Numbered from the stretch's first letter, positions 17,445 through 26,823 are shown. The stretch is DNA of 64,000 nucleotides from Nocardiopsis alba DSM 43377 (GCF_000341225.1 NZ_ANAC01000010.1:310001-374000); one strand, 5' to 3'. Translations and numbers: made by a program. The notes: generated from the letters alone by a model not told the origin.

Positions 17445-19199
17445 TCAGCGCTGTTCGGCGACCCTCAGGGTCCGCAGTCGGTTGAGGACCGCGGCGACCT
17501 CGTGCCGGCGCGGCAGGACGTAGTCCCCGTCGAAGTCGTCGCCGAGCAGAGAGACCCCGCGTTCGGCCAGGGCCCGGTCCAGCGAGTCCAGAGCCTCGGC
17601 GAGCGTACGGGAACCGTTCAGGTGGCCGCCCTGGACCAGGGCGCGCAGGGCCAGCCCGGCCCCGGTGATCTGCCCGGCGTCGACGAACTGCTCCACCGAG
17701 CGGACGTCGACGTCGCTCTCCCCGAAGGTCAGCACGTCCATGTCGCGACGCTTGAGTCTGCTCCGCCCCTTGGCCCCTCGATCGTCCACCGATCTCGGGT
17801 CCACCACACGGGCCCGGGGCCGGGTGAACACGGAGTCGGTGCGTTCGCGGGCGAGCGCGCGGGCGCGTTCGGTGACGTCGTGCGGATGGTAGGCGTCCAG
17901 CATCACGACGTGGTCGGCGACGTCGAAGTAGTCGCCACTGCCGCCCATCACCAGCACCGTGGAGACACCGTGCTCCCGGTACAGGGGGCGCACCAGGTCG
18001 ATGAAGGGCACCAGGGGTTCCCGGTCGCCGTGGACCAGTTCCTGCATCCGCTCGTCACGGATCATCAGGTTGGTGGCCGTGGAGTCCTCGTCCACCAGGA
18101 GGGTATGCGATCCGGCCTCCACCGCCTCGCAGATGTTGGCGGCCTGGGAGGTGGAACCGGAGGCGTTCTCGGTACGGAAGTCCCTGGTGTCGGAGCCGGT
18201 GGGCAGGTTGCGCACGAACGGACCGACGTCCACCCGTTCCACCCGGCGGCCCTCCTCGGCACGGATCTTGACCGCGTCGGCGCGGGTGACCACGAGTTCG
18301 CGACCGTCGCCCGGAACGTGGTCGTAGACGCCGCGTTCCAGGGCGTGCAGCAGGGTGGACTTGCCGTGGAAACCGCCGCCGACGATGAGGGTGATGCCCT
18401 CGGGCACCCCCATGCCGGTCACCGTGCCCCGGTGCGGCAGGTCGACGCTCACCCGCAGGGACTCGGGCGAGGCGAAGGGCACCATGCCCGCCCCGGTCAG
18501 GGGTTCGTCACTCACCCCACTGCGGCGGGGCAGGACGGCCCCGTCGGCGACGAAGGCGACCAGCCCGCGGTCGGACAGGGCCTCGCGCAGGGCGACGGTG
18601 TCGACCACGCTGTCGGCGTAGGCCTCGGCGGCCTTCCGGTCGATCTCCTCCCAGTCGAGGTCGTCGACCAACTCGGGGACGGTCCGGCAGAGTTCGCGCT
18701 CGGCGGCGCGCCCGTCGATCCGCCGCCCGTGTCCGGGCAGATCCAGACCGAACCGCAGGTCGAGGGAGCCGTCCGCACCCACCCGACAGGACGAACGGAC
18801 CAGGACCTCTTGGCCCCCGGTGTCGATCTTGAGCCTGGACCCCTTGAGCAGGCGGCGGGCGAGTCGGCCCAGGAAGTCGGCGGTGGCCCGGCGGCGGACC
18901 GGGTCGGTGTAGGCGCTCTCGGGGATCCCGGCGTCGGGGCGCAGGATCCGCAGTCGGGAGGGCGGCGCGAAGGGGTCGGCCTGGACCCGCTGCACGGTGA
19001 GGGTGAAGTCGCCGAAGTCCCAGTCACCCTTGAGGGACTTGTAGCGCCCGTAGGAGGCGCCGTCCATCTTCGACAGCTCTTGGGACAGGCGCGCGTCGTC
19101 GCGCACCCCGCGAATGGGCTCGGGTTCGGGCCGGCGTCCCCCGCCGCCTCCGCCTCCTCGACCGCCCCCGCGGTACCCGTGGCCCTGCCGTCCCGTCAT
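17445..19199 (-). CDS. ABC-class predicted ATPase (COG3044 family)
   Basis: A 584-aa cytoplasmic protein. The Gly/Arg-rich N-terminus (residues 8-25) suggests nucleic-acid contact. The body is the COG3044 ABC-ATPase domain with its diagnostic P-loop variant GGGFHGKSTLL instead of GxxGxGKS, followed by HTLLVDEDSTATNLMIRD as the Walker B/signature region. No membrane partner or second NBD is present, so it is not a transporter. Function in bacteria is unknown. It is probably a single-gene transcript. Confidence 0.85.
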   Translation of the reverse strand: MTGRQGHGYRGGGRGGGGGGGRRPEPEPIRGVRDDARLSQELSKMDGASYGRYKSLKGDWDFGDFTLTVQRVQADPFAPPSRLRILRPDAGIPESAYTDPVRRRATADFLGRLARRLLKGSRLKIDTGGQEVLVRSSCRVGADGSLDLRFGLDLPGHGRRIDGRAAERELCRTVPELVDDLDWEEIDRKAAEAYADSVVDTVALREALSDRGLVAFVADGAVLPRRSGVSDEPLTGAGMVPFASPESLRVSVDLPHRGTVTGMGVPEGITLIVGGGFHGKSTLLHALERGVYDHVPGDGRELVVTRADAVKIRAEEGRRVERVDVGPFVRNLPTGSDTRDFRTENASGSTSQAANICEAVEAGSHTLLVDEDSTATNLMIRDERMQELVHGDREPLVPFIDLVRPLYREHGVSTVLVMGGSGDYFDVADHVVMLDAYHPHDVTERARALARERTDSVFTRPRARVVDPRSVDDRGAKGRSRLKRRDMDVLTFGESDVDVRSVEQFVDAGQITGAGLALRALVQGGHLNGSRTLAEALDSLDRALAERGVSLLGDDFDGDYVLPRRHEVAAVLNRLRTLRVAEQR

Positions 19200-19295
19200 C
19201 GTTTCCCCCCGGCGTCGTCGGTTCTCACTGCCCCGCCAGGTTAGGTCTTTCGCGCCTTCCCCGCTCCGGCCCTGTGGACAACCCGCCGAACGGCC

Positions 19296-19847
19296 CTACG
19301 GCTCCGGGTTCGGAAGGACGTCGTCGAGGATCTCCTCGAACTCGTCGGCGGTGGGTTTGGCCTCTTGGAGGAGCGTGTGCAGCAGGATCCCGTCGATCAC
19401 GGCGGTGACCACGCGCACGCGGACGGGATCGTCGGTGTAGCGGCGGGCGAACGCCCCCACCGCGGCCAGCCAGTCGTCCGTGGACCGGCGCAGGTGGGGG
19501 CGGCGTGCGGCCAGGAGGAAGAGTTCGTACTCGGCGAGCAGACGTCCCGGTTCCGCCGCGACCCGACAGAGCAGTTCGGCGAGTTCTCGTCGACGGTCGC
19601 CCTCGGTGGTCAGGCGGCGCATCCGCCCCGCGTCCTCGTCCATCACGCTGGTCAGCGCCGCGGTGAGCAGATCACCCAGGCCGGTGAAGTAGTAGGTGGT
19701 GGCGGAGGTGGGCAGTCCGGCCTCCTTCGAGACCGTGCGATGGCTGACCCCGGCCACCCCGTCGCGTTCGATGACGCGCAGGGTCGCCTCGATGAGGGCC
19801 TTGCGGCGCAGTTCGCCCTTGGCTCGGCGTCCGTCGATCTGGGTCAG
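19296..19847 (-). CDS. TetR-family regulator, probably with a CTG start
   Basis: A TetR-type repressor. The recognisable helix-turn-helix (ALIEATLRVIERDGVAGVSHRTVSKEAGLPTSATTYYF) begins well before the first GTG at 19757, so that start would cut the DNA-binding domain. Upstream in the same frame there is no ATG, GTG or TTG. The best candidate is CTG at 19847, which overlaps the TGA of the upstream MFS gene (CTGA) and has GGAGGAG about two bases before it. That gives 183 aa, a normal TetR length. The coupling suggests it controls the exporter through the palindrome at 21154-21177. Confidence 0.8.
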   Translation of the reverse strand: MTQIDGRRAKGELRRKALIEATLRVIERDGVAGVSHRTVSKEAGLPTSATTYYFTGLGDLLTAALTSVMDEDAGRMRRLTTEGDRRRELAELLCRVAAEPGRLLAEYELFLLAARRPHLRRSTDDWLAAVGAFARRYTDDPVRVRVVTAVIDGILLHTLLQEAKPTADEFEEILDDVLPNPEP

Positions 19848-21091
19848 CGCTCCTCCTCGGTCCGGGAACCGAGGGTAGCGGAGTCGTTCACCTCCTCTCC
19901 GCCCTTCGCGACCCGCTCCGGCAGGCGGTTCGCGACCAGGACCACGACCAGGGCCGCCGCTCCCGCCACGATCGCGACGTGGAGACCGCCGTCGGTCCCG
20001 CCGGCCTCCACCGCCCGGCCCGCGGCGAAGGTGCCCAGGGCCGTGCCGACGGTCAGTCCGGTCAGCGCCCAGGTCATGCCCTCGGTGAGCCGTTCCGGGG
20101 CGACGATCCCCTCAATGAGGGTCATGACCAGGATCATCATGGGGGCGAAGAACACCCCGGAGACCAGCACCACCAGGGAGAGGGTCACGATGCCGTCGGC
20201 CGTCAGGAGGAGTGGCGCGGTCAGGGCCGTACCCGTGACCGCGACCGTCAACTGGGTCCGCGGCCGCCAGGGAATCCGGAGTCCTCCGAAGACCAGACCG
20301 GAGACGGCCGAGCCGAGGGCGTAGCAGGACAGGACGATCCCGGTGGCGCCGGGGACGCCGCGGGCCTCGGCGAAGGCGACCGCGACGACGTCGATCGCCC
20401 CGACGATCACCCCTCCCGCGAGAAGGATCGCCACCAGCAACAGGAGGTGAGTGTCGAGAAGGCGCCGGCCCCGCTCGGTGGCCCTGGGTCCGGTGACACG
20501 GACCGGTGGTTCGGTGGAGCGCTGGGCGACGAACAGACCGACCCCGACCGCGAGGAAGGCGGCGGCCGCCAGCGGGCCCGCCTGAGCGAAGGCCATCGTG
20601 CTCAGGACCACGGACAGCGCGGGGCCGGTGATGAAGGTGAGTTCGTCGGCCACCGATTCGAAGGCGTAGGCGGTGCGCAGTCGAGGTGTCCCCCGGTGGA
20701 TCTCGGTCCAGCGAGCTCGGGACATGGCGGACATGTTGGGCATGGCGCCGGCGGGGATCGCGAGCACGAAGAGCAGGGCGGTCGGGGCCTCGAGCCATAC
20801 GCACGCCGACATCGCCAGCAGGGAGGCGACCGAGACGAGCGCGGCCGGAGGCAGGACCCGACGCTGACCGAAGCGGTCGGCCAGACGGGAGATCCGAGGC
20901 GAGATCAGGGCCATGGACAGGGTGAACGTGGCGGCGACGGCCCCGGCCAGACCATAGCCGCCGTAGGTGGCGGAGAGCATCGTGATGAGGCCGATGTTGG
21001 TCATGGCCACCGGCATGCGGCCGATGAGTCCGGCGGCGGTGAAGGCTTTGGCCCCGGGCGCGGAGAAGATCCGCGCGTACGGATTGGGCAT
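19844..21091 (-). CDS. MFS transporter, probable drug exporter
   Basis: A 415-aa major facilitator with twelve predicted transmembrane helices. It carries the loop 2-3 motif RLADRFGQRRVLP typical of drug:H+ antiporters. It is translationally coupled to the following TetR gene by a CTGA overlap, and a perfect inverted repeat lies 63 bp before its start. The substrate is unknown. It is related to the MFS gene at 32.6-33.9 kb. Confidence 0.88.
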   Translation of the reverse strand: MPNPYARIFSAPGAKAFTAAGLIGRMPVAMTNIGLITMLSATYGGYGLAGAVAATFTLSMALISPRISRLADRFGQRRVLPPAALVSVASLLAMSACVWLEAPTALLFVLAIPAGAMPNMSAMSRARWTEIHRGTPRLRTAYAFESVADELTFITGPALSVVLSTMAFAQAGPLAAAAFLAVGVGLFVAQRSTEPPVRVTGPRATERGRRLLDTHLLLLVAILLAGGVIVGAIDVVAVAFAEARGVPGATGIVLSCYALGSAVSGLVFGGLRIPWRPRTQLTVAVTGTALTAPLLLTADGIVTLSLVVLVSGVFFAPMMILVMTLIEGIVAPERLTEGMTWALTGLTVGTALGTFAAGRAVEAGGTDGGLHVAIVAGAAALVVVLVANRLPERVAKGGEEVNDSATLGSRTEEER

Positions 21092-21153
21092 GGCTGATCC
21101 TCGGGATCGGGTCGGAGGGCGTCGCGGTTCGCGGACGCCGATGCCCCTCGAAA

Positions 21154-21177
21154 AAACTGGGACACTTGTCCCAGTTT
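21154..21177. promoter_or_regulatory. TetR-type operator palindrome
   Basis: A perfect 11-bp inverted repeat (AAACTGGGACA / TGTCCCAGTTT) separated by two bases. It lies between the MFS gene and the divergent glycosyltransferase. Length and position fit the operator of the co-transcribed TetR regulator, and it could also control the glycosyltransferase. Confidence 0.8.
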
Positions 21178-21310
21178 CTATACGCGAACCGCCCGGGGCA
21201 CAAGGACATGTGGTGCACGCCATGCTCGCCCGTTCCACCGAAGGGCCGTTGCCGCCGCCACTCCGGACGACTACGTTGCGTACAAGCCCGCCCAGACAAG
21301 GAGTTCCGCC

Positions 21311-22555
21311 GTGAGCACGGTCCTGTTCGCCCCGGAGACCTTCGACCTCGCCGAGACCACGCGGACCATCGAGGTCGCCCGGCACCTGAGGGACCGGCAC
21401 GAATGCGTCTTCGCCGGTTACTCGGAGCGATACGCGGGCCTCATCGAACAGGCGGGCTTCGAGTACTTCCCCCTGTCCCCGGTCCTCACCGACGACCAGG
21501 CCGAACAGCTGCTCCGGTTCGACCAGGGGCGCGCCGTGACCCACCCGTTCACCGCCGAACTCCTGCGGGAGCGGGTCGAGGGCGAACGTGCCCTCAACAC
21601 CCTGCTGCGCCCGGCCGCGACCGTCATCGGCAGCACCATCAGCCAGTTCGTCTCGGCACGGGCCGACGGGGTCCCGCTCGTCTACGTCAAACCGTTCGCC
21701 TACTCGTGGCCGCACCTGCGCCAGATCCGGTCGGTGCCGCTGCTCTCCGGACGCGGCACCCTCGCCCGGACCGTCGACGCCGGCGCCGCCCGCCTGCTGC
21801 GCGAGGTCGCCCGGTACACCACCCTCAAACCGAGGGGCTTCGTCCAGGTGGCCCGGGAGAACGGGGTGAGCGTCCCCCGGCGCACCGTCGAGGCCTTGGA
21901 CGGCGACCTCAACCTGATCGCGTCGATCCGACTACGGCCCTACCTGCTTCCCCCGCACTACCGGTGGGTCGGCCCGATCTACGCGCGGCTGGGCGGCGAG
22001 GTACCGGCCGAGGTGACCGAGGTGGTGGAGAAGGCCGAGCGGCGCGGCCGACCGGTGGTGTACTTCGCCATGGGCAGCTCGGCGAACCGGGAGATCGTGC
22101 TCAGGGTGCTACGGGAGCTGTCCCGCATGCCCGTGACCGTCCTGGCCCCGGTGGCCCACTACCTGAGGCCGGGCGACCGCGCCGCGCTCGGTCCGCACGT
22201 GCACGTGTTCGACCTGCTCCCCGCCCATCTGTTGGGCGGCCTGATCGACGCCTCCGTCATTCACGGTGGAGAGGGGACCGTGCAGACGGCGGCGGTCTCG
22301 GGCAAGCCCTTCGTCGGCATCGGGCTCCAGGCCGAGCAGCGCTGGAACGTCGACGAGTGCGCGCGGTTCGGCGCCGCGGTGGCGCTCGGTCCGCGACGGG
22401 CCCACGGCGAACCGCTGCGGCGCGCCTTCGAAGCGGTCCTGCACGATCCGGCCCTGCGCACCCGTGCCCGAGATCTGCGCGCCCACCTGGCCGGGGTGGA
22501 CGGGGCCCGCAACGCCGCCGACCACGTCCACGCGCTGATCGAAGCCTCCCGATGA
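21311..22555 (+). CDS. GT1/MGT-like glycosyltransferase
   Basis: A 414-aa GT-B fold glycosyltransferase of the UDP-glycosyl/MGT type. It has two Rossmann halves; the C-terminal donor site contains VIHGGEGTVQTAAVSGKPFVGIG, where the usual HGGxGT motif is intact, and an LQAEQRWNV segment follows. It lacks a signal or transmembrane anchor. The GTG start has AAGGAG seven bases upstream. The next gene overlaps by ATGA. Acceptor unknown; lying opposite a TetR-regulated exporter, it could modify a drug or metabolite, but this is inference. Confidence 0.85.
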   Translation: MSTVLFAPETFDLAETTRTIEVARHLRDRHECVFAGYSERYAGLIEQAGFEYFPLSPVLTDDQAEQLLRFDQGRAVTHPFTAELLRERVEGERALNTLLRPAATVIGSTISQFVSARADGVPLVYVKPFAYSWPHLRQIRSVPLLSGRGTLARTVDAGAARLLREVARYTTLKPRGFVQVARENGVSVPRRTVEALDGDLNLIASIRLRPYLLPPHYRWVGPIYARLGGEVPAEVTEVVEKAERRGRPVVYFAMGSSANREIVLRVLRELSRMPVTVLAPVAHYLRPGDRAALGPHVHVFDLLPAHLLGGLIDASVIHGGEGTVQTAAVSGKPFVGIGLQAEQRWNVDECARFGAAVALGPRRAHGEPLRRAFEAVLHDPALRTRARDLRAHLAGVDGARNAADHVHALIEASR

Positions 22556-23067
22556 GCTCCCCGCGGATCGAGCCGGTGCTGGAGGTCGACCATGGGAGGT
22601 TCCTGCCGTTGTCGGGGGACCTCTCCCCCACCGGGCTGGAGGCCTTCCTGACGACCTGGGCCGAGTACAACGACGCGGAGGATCCGCGTGGACTGCTCGA
22701 CCAGGAGATGACCCTGTTCCCCGGCGGTCTGCGCGTGATCCGTGCCTCCGGGGCGAGCGTGAACCCCGGGTGCTGCTGTGGCCTGGAGGACTGGCGGGAG
22801 TGGTCGAACCTGCTCGATCGCACCCATGTCTGGATGGGGCACGACCCCGGCGTCGTGCAGGAGTTCGTCGGTGACAGGATTCGCTTCTCCCAGGAGGGGA
22901 AGGAGTTGCGGATCGACCTGCCCCTGCGGGACCTGCCCGGACTGCTCACCCGGGTCCACGAGGACCTGCGGGGCCTGCTCACCCTGGTCGAGAGGGAGCG
23001 TGGAGCCGAGGTCGCCGCCCTCCTCGACCGCGACCTCCACATCAGTGATCCGCTGGACCTCCCTTGA
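22552..23067 (+). CDS. hypothetical protein coupled to the glycosyltransferase
   Basis: A 171-aa protein I do not recognise. It has a conspicuous GCCCG-like cluster (NPGCCCGLEDW, about residues 69-79) with three consecutive Cys, then a Trp/Asp-rich middle and a Leu-rich C-terminal helix (LLTRVHEDLRGLLTLVERE). Its start overlaps the glycosyltransferase stop (ATGA), so the two are translated together. Soluble and acidic. Confidence 0.8.
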   Translation: MSSPRIEPVLEVDHGRFLPLSGDLSPTGLEAFLTTWAEYNDAEDPRGLLDQEMTLFPGGLRVIRASGASVNPGCCCGLEDWREWSNLLDRTHVWMGHDPGVVQEFVGDRIRFSQEGKELRIDLPLRDLPGLLTRVHEDLRGLLTLVERERGAEVAALLDRDLHISDPLDLP

Positions 23068-23445
23068 TCCCCCAAGGCCTTCGATTCGTGGTCACGCATC
23101 GGGGGTGGGGCCTCGAAGCGGTCCGGTGGGTATCCCGGCCCCACCGGACTTCGCGTGTCCGTCCGCACGGCTTCGACCCGAGGACCCACCCCGCCGCGGG
23201 CCGGCGGGTGGCCGGAGCGGCATGGGGACACCCCGCTCCGGCCACGGGCGACCACTCGGCTCTGGAGGAACCGGGGTCGCCGGCCAAGGTCGTACACGGG
23301 TCAGGAGGGCCCCGGTACGACCGTTTCGGCACCGCCCCGGAGGGGGTGGGGGATGCCGACGTCCTCATTCCTATCGGATCCGGGCCCTCCGTGAGGGGGA
23401 AACCGGGATTCCGCGATCACGGAAACCCGCCGGCCACGGCGGTTC
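23068..23445. other. intergenic region, no gene seen
   Basis: About 380 bp between convergent genes. The open frames here have compositions typical of random high-GC frames. No strong hairpin or RNA gene was recognised. Confidence 0.4.
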
Positions 23446-23868
23446 TCAGGCGATGGTCGCCCGGAAGGCCCGGTCGTGGTCGTCGACGGGGGCGTCGTCG
23501 AGGTCCTGGACGAACACCGCCACGGCCCGTCCGCCGTCCCGGTCGAGCCGCTCGGCCAACTCCGTCCAGTGACGGTGGTTGGGGTGGTCCATATCGGTGC
23601 AGGCGGCCGCCGGGGACAGGAGGGCGACGGCCTCCGCCATCGTCTCGGCGTCCAGCGTGTAGGTGGCGGTGCCCGAGACGTGGCCGCAGGCGCGCGCCAG
23701 GGCGATGCTCGACAGCAGGCGTTCGTTGACGTTGGTCAGGGTGAAGACGGTCTCGCCGTCACGGAGCTCGCCGATCGCGAAGGCGACCGGTCGTCGCCAA
23801 CCGGTGTGCGCCTCCTCCATCCGGTTCAGCCCGGCGACGACCTCTTCCCTGGTCCTCCACTGCTCCAT
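23446..23868 (-). CDS. hypothetical protein, 140 aa
   Basis: A small soluble protein of unknown function. It begins with ATG at 23868 after GGAGGAGG and contains EEVVAGLNRMEEAHTGW, a VAFAIGELRDGETVFTLTNVN strand pair and a ...CTDMDHPNHRHW segment with clustered His, Asp and Cys residues that could bind a metal. It starts 17 bp after the phzF-like gene on the same strand and is probably in its operon. Confidence 0.78.
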   Translation of the reverse strand: MEQWRTREEVVAGLNRMEEAHTGWRRPVAFAIGELRDGETVFTLTNVNERLLSSIALARACGHVSGTATYTLDAETMAEAVALLSPAAACTDMDHPNHRHWTELAERLDRDGGRAVAVFVQDLDDAPVDDHDRAFRATIA

Positions 23869-23885
23869 GCTTCCTCCTCCTGCTC

Positions 23886-24674
23886 TCAAAGGTCCAGTTC
23901 GCCGGTGGCGACGGTGACCGCGTGGCCGCCGATGAGGACGCGTTCACCGGTCAGCCGCAGTTCCAGGTCGCCTCCGCGCCGGGACGCCTGGTGCGCCCGG
24001 AACCCGGTCCGGTCGAGCCGTTCGGCCCAGTAGGGGGCCAGGACGGTGTGTGCGGCCCCGGTGACCGGGTCCTCGGGGACCCCCATCTTCGGCGCGAAGA
24101 ACCGCGAGACGAAGTCGTACTCTCCGGAGCCCCGCGCGGTGACGATGACGCCGCGCGAGGGCAGCGCCTCGATCAGGCCGAGGTCCGGGGTGAGGGAGCG
24201 GACAATGTCCTCGTCGTCGAGCTCGACCAGGAGGTCGTTGTTGCCGCCGATCCCGGTCCGCACCGGGGGCGCTCCCAGGGCCTCGACCAGGCCCTCTGGG
24301 GCCTCGACCTCCGCGGCCGGGCGGGCCGGGAAGTCCATCCACAGCCGTCCGTCGCGGCGTTCGACCGTGAGGATCCCGCTGCGCGTGCTGAAGCGGTACG
24401 GCCCCTCGACCTCCAGCTGCGTGAGGGCGTGCGCGGTGGCCAGGGTGGCGTGTCCGCACAGGTCGATCTCGGCGACCGGGGTGAACCAGCGCAGTTCGTA
24501 GTCGGCCTCGTCGGAGTCGATCCGGCGGGCGAAGGCGGTCTCGGAGAGGTTGAACTCCGCCGCGACGCCCTGGGCCCAGACGTCGGGGTACTCGTCCGAC
24601 AGGACCAGGACGGCGGCCGGATTGCCGGCCAGTGGGCGTTCGGTGAAGGCGTCGACGACGCGGTATTCGGGCAT
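23886..24674 (-). CDS. PhzF-family isomerase/epimerase-like protein
   Basis: A 262-aa PhzF-fold protein. The N-terminal VVDAFTERPLAGNPAAVLV motif and NLSETAF, which carries the conserved catalytic Glu, are present, as are LCGHATLATAH and EDPVTGAAHTVLAPYW. Length is typical. PhzF enzymes isomerise or dehydrate small acids; the substrate here is unknown and nothing suggests phenazine synthesis. It is followed by the 140-aa hypothetical gene in an apparent operon. Confidence 0.9.
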   Translation of the reverse strand: MPEYRVVDAFTERPLAGNPAAVLVLSDEYPDVWAQGVAAEFNLSETAFARRIDSDEADYELRWFTPVAEIDLCGHATLATAHALTQLEVEGPYRFSTRSGILTVERRDGRLWMDFPARPAAEVEAPEGLVEALGAPPVRTGIGGNNDLLVELDDEDIVRSLTPDLGLIEALPSRGVIVTARGSGEYDFVSRFFAPKMGVPEDPVTGAAHTVLAPYWAERLDRTGFRAHQASRRGGDLELRLTGERVLIGGHAVTVATGELDL

Positions 24675-24745
24675 GGGTTCATTCTGCCGAGCCTGCCGGG
24701 GAGCGTGCCGCGCCGGCCCGGGTGAGGAACCCCATCCGCCGGCGG

Positions 24746-25186
24746 CTATCTCAGGGGCGGCTCGTCCAGGATGAACATGGTGCGGGTGCTCTTGACCTCG
24801 GGCAGTCGTTGGAGACGTTCGAGGACGAAGGTGCGCAGGGCCGCGGCGTCGGTGACCCGGACCAGGAGGAGCAGGTCGACGTCGCCGGAGACCAGGGCGG
24901 CGTGGTCGACCTCGGGGATGTCGCTCAGGTACTCGCGGAACCTCTCCCACGAGTGCTGTTCGATGCTCACCGAGACGTACGCGGACAGCGCGGTGCCGTA
25001 CTTCTCCGGGTCGATGACCGCGGTGAAGCCTCGGATGACCCCGTCACCGCGGAGGCGTTCGAGGCGGGAGTAGGCGTTGGCGCGGGAGATGTGCGCGCGT
25101 TCGGCGACGGCGCGGATCGACATACGGCCGTCGTCGCGAAGGAGGGCGATGATCCGGCGGTCGGTGTCGTCCAGCTTCTCGGCCAT
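24746..25186 (-). CDS. Lrp/AsnC-family regulator
   Basis: A 146-aa Lrp/AsnC protein. The N-terminal HTH is LDDTDRRIIALLRDDGRMSIRAVAERAHISRANAYSRLERL; the C-terminal RAM (effector-binding) domain follows and ends with FILDEPPLR. ATG at 25186 gives the normal length. It lies upstream of phzF on the same strand. Its AT-rich upstream region contains a short CTTCAT/ATGAAG inverted repeat and may be an autoregulatory site. The ligand is probably an amino acid. Confidence 0.92.
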   Translation of the reverse strand: MAEKLDDTDRRIIALLRDDGRMSIRAVAERAHISRANAYSRLERLRGDGVIRGFTAVIDPEKYGTALSAYVSVSIEQHSWERFREYLSDIPEVDHAALVSGDVDLLLLVRVTDAAALRTFVLERLQRLPEVKSTRTMFILDEPPLR

Positions 25187-25638
25187 GTGTCTTACCTCAT
25201 ACCGTCCCGGTGGTGGACGGATCGGATGTTCTGCGAGGGGGCGGGTCCTACCGAGCAGTTCGTCCAGCATCGGCGTGGAGGCATCGACAATATGGGGTGA
25301 TTCACTTCATATTCAAGACATGAAGCACATCGATGGGCGAACTCCGTCGGTTCCCGCTCCGGGATCGACGCGCTCGTCGGGGCGGAACGGCCATGGCCGC
25401 GGACGTCGTTCGTCCACCGTCCCGGGCGGGTCGTGCTCGTCGAACTCCACCGTGTCGGGACCGTGGAGGGTCCCGGACCACGCGGGCGGCAATGGCGCCG
25501 CCGGAAGTCACGCGGGTCCGGACGCCTTCTCATCGGCCCTCGACGCGGGAGCGGGCGGGCGGTCCTCACCGCCCCGCCCGTGGTGCGGGTGGGCCGTCGA
25601 GGTCAACGGCGACCGGCGGCCCGCCCACGAACCCCCTC
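25187..25638. promoter_or_regulatory. AT-rich promoter region and apparently empty stretch
   Basis: Bases 25285-25330 are far more AT-rich than their surroundings and hold an inverted repeat, CTTCAT at 25305 and ATGAAG at 25320, near the Lrp gene start. The rest, to 25638, has no frame with a protein-like sequence. Lrp genes usually face a target gene, so a lost or decayed target is possible, but I cannot show one. Confidence 0.45.
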
Positions 25639-26742
25639 TCAGGACACGGTGTCCATGGGCCTGAGGGACAGGTCGTCGCCGAGAGCCCGGGCCACCTCGG
25701 CGGCCCGGGAGTGGTCGTCGAGCCGCCGCGTCAGGTAGGCGCAGGAATGTCCGTGACGGGTGGACCACCACACGGCGGAGCCGCCGATCCCGCCCTTGGC
25801 GATCTTGTCCGGATCACGGAGGAAGCCGAGGGTCCAGGTGAGTTCGACACCGAAGACGTCGTCGTGCCCGGTCGCCTGCGGCGCGAGATACTCCTCGTGG
25901 AGTTCGGTGCCCAGCAACGCGCGGACGGGCCCTTCAGGGTCGGTGATCCGGGACAGGAGACCGGAGAGCGCCGAGGCGGTGGCGTGCAGGCCGATCCCTC
26001 CGAAGACCGACCGGCGCCGAATCGCGGAGTTGGAGCGGTCCGGGTCCAGGCTCCCCCGCGGAGTGGAGAGCCAGGCCGCGGCGGGCAGATCCCTCGCCCA
26101 GTCGGGGTGGGCGTACTCCAGGTCGGCGACCCGGTCCAGTTCGTTCTCGGGGACGCCGAATCGGGCGTCCAGGTCGAGGGCGGGCCGTACCCGCTCATCG
26201 AAGATCTCACCGAGGGTGGACCCGGTGGCGCCGCGCAGGATCCCGTCGATGAGGTGCCCGTGGGTGAGGGCCTGCTCCCCCGTCCGGGTGCCTGGGGCGT
26301 ACTCGGGTTCGGCCTCGGCCAGTGACGTGAGGAGTCCGCGCTCGTCGAGAGGGTCGAGGGTCGCCGCCGATTCCGGGAAACGGGGCAGTCCGGAGCGGTG
26401 CGTGAGCACGTGTCTCAGGGTGGTCGCCCCCTTGCCGTACCGCTCGTAGCCCTTCCAGTGACGGGAGATCGGTGTGTCGAGGTCGAGGGCCCCGTCACGT
26501 ACCGCGACCAGGGCCGCCAGGGCGGCGAACGGTTTGGACACCGAGTAGGTCTGGACGAGGGTGTCGTCACGCCAGGGACGTCGCCGCCCCGTGTCGGCCC
26601 ACCCGGCGGAGAGCCGGACGACCTCGCGTCCTCCTCGCCGGACCGAGAGTCCGGCGCCGGTCTCCCGTCCGTCGTCGACGAACCTCTGGAGCACCTCCCT
26701 CAGGCCCTCGTAGCCGGCTTCGGCCTCTCCTCGTACGCGCAT
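25639..26742 (-). CDS. serine hydrolase of the beta-lactamase (class C/EstB) family
   Basis: A 367-aa penicillin-binding-protein-like esterase. The SxxK motif is in TYSVSKPFAAL, the second motif region is YAPGTRTGEQALTHGHLI, and later GGIGLHATASALSGLL is typical of this family. No signal peptide is seen, so it is probably a cytoplasmic esterase or lactamase-like hydrolase with unknown substrate. ATG at 26742 is preferred; frames extending beyond it read through a hairpin and look non-coding. Confidence 0.88.
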   Translation of the reverse strand: MRVRGEAEAGYEGLREVLQRFVDDGRETGAGLSVRRGGREVVRLSAGWADTGRRRPWRDDTLVQTYSVSKPFAALAALVAVRDGALDLDTPISRHWKGYERYGKGATTLRHVLTHRSGLPRFPESAATLDPLDERGLLTSLAEAEPEYAPGTRTGEQALTHGHLIDGILRGATGSTLGEIFDERVRPALDLDARFGVPENELDRVADLEYAHPDWARDLPAAAWLSTPRGSLDPDRSNSAIRRRSVFGGIGLHATASALSGLLSRITDPEGPVRALLGTELHEEYLAPQATGHDDVFGVELTWTLGFLRDPDKIAKGGIGGSAVWWSTRHGHSCAYLTRRLDDHSRAAEVARALGDDLSLRPMDTVS

Positions 26743-26823
26743 CGGCCCGTCCTCTCCGTCCTGGTGTACGAACGAGAACGAAAAATACCCCAAGGGGGTA
26801 TATGAGGCAAAGGTCGGGCACGC

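Noticed and set aside
25187..25638. Decayed target gene facing the Lrp regulator
   Set aside because: No frame or combination of frames gave a recognisable protein, so no pseudogene is claimed.
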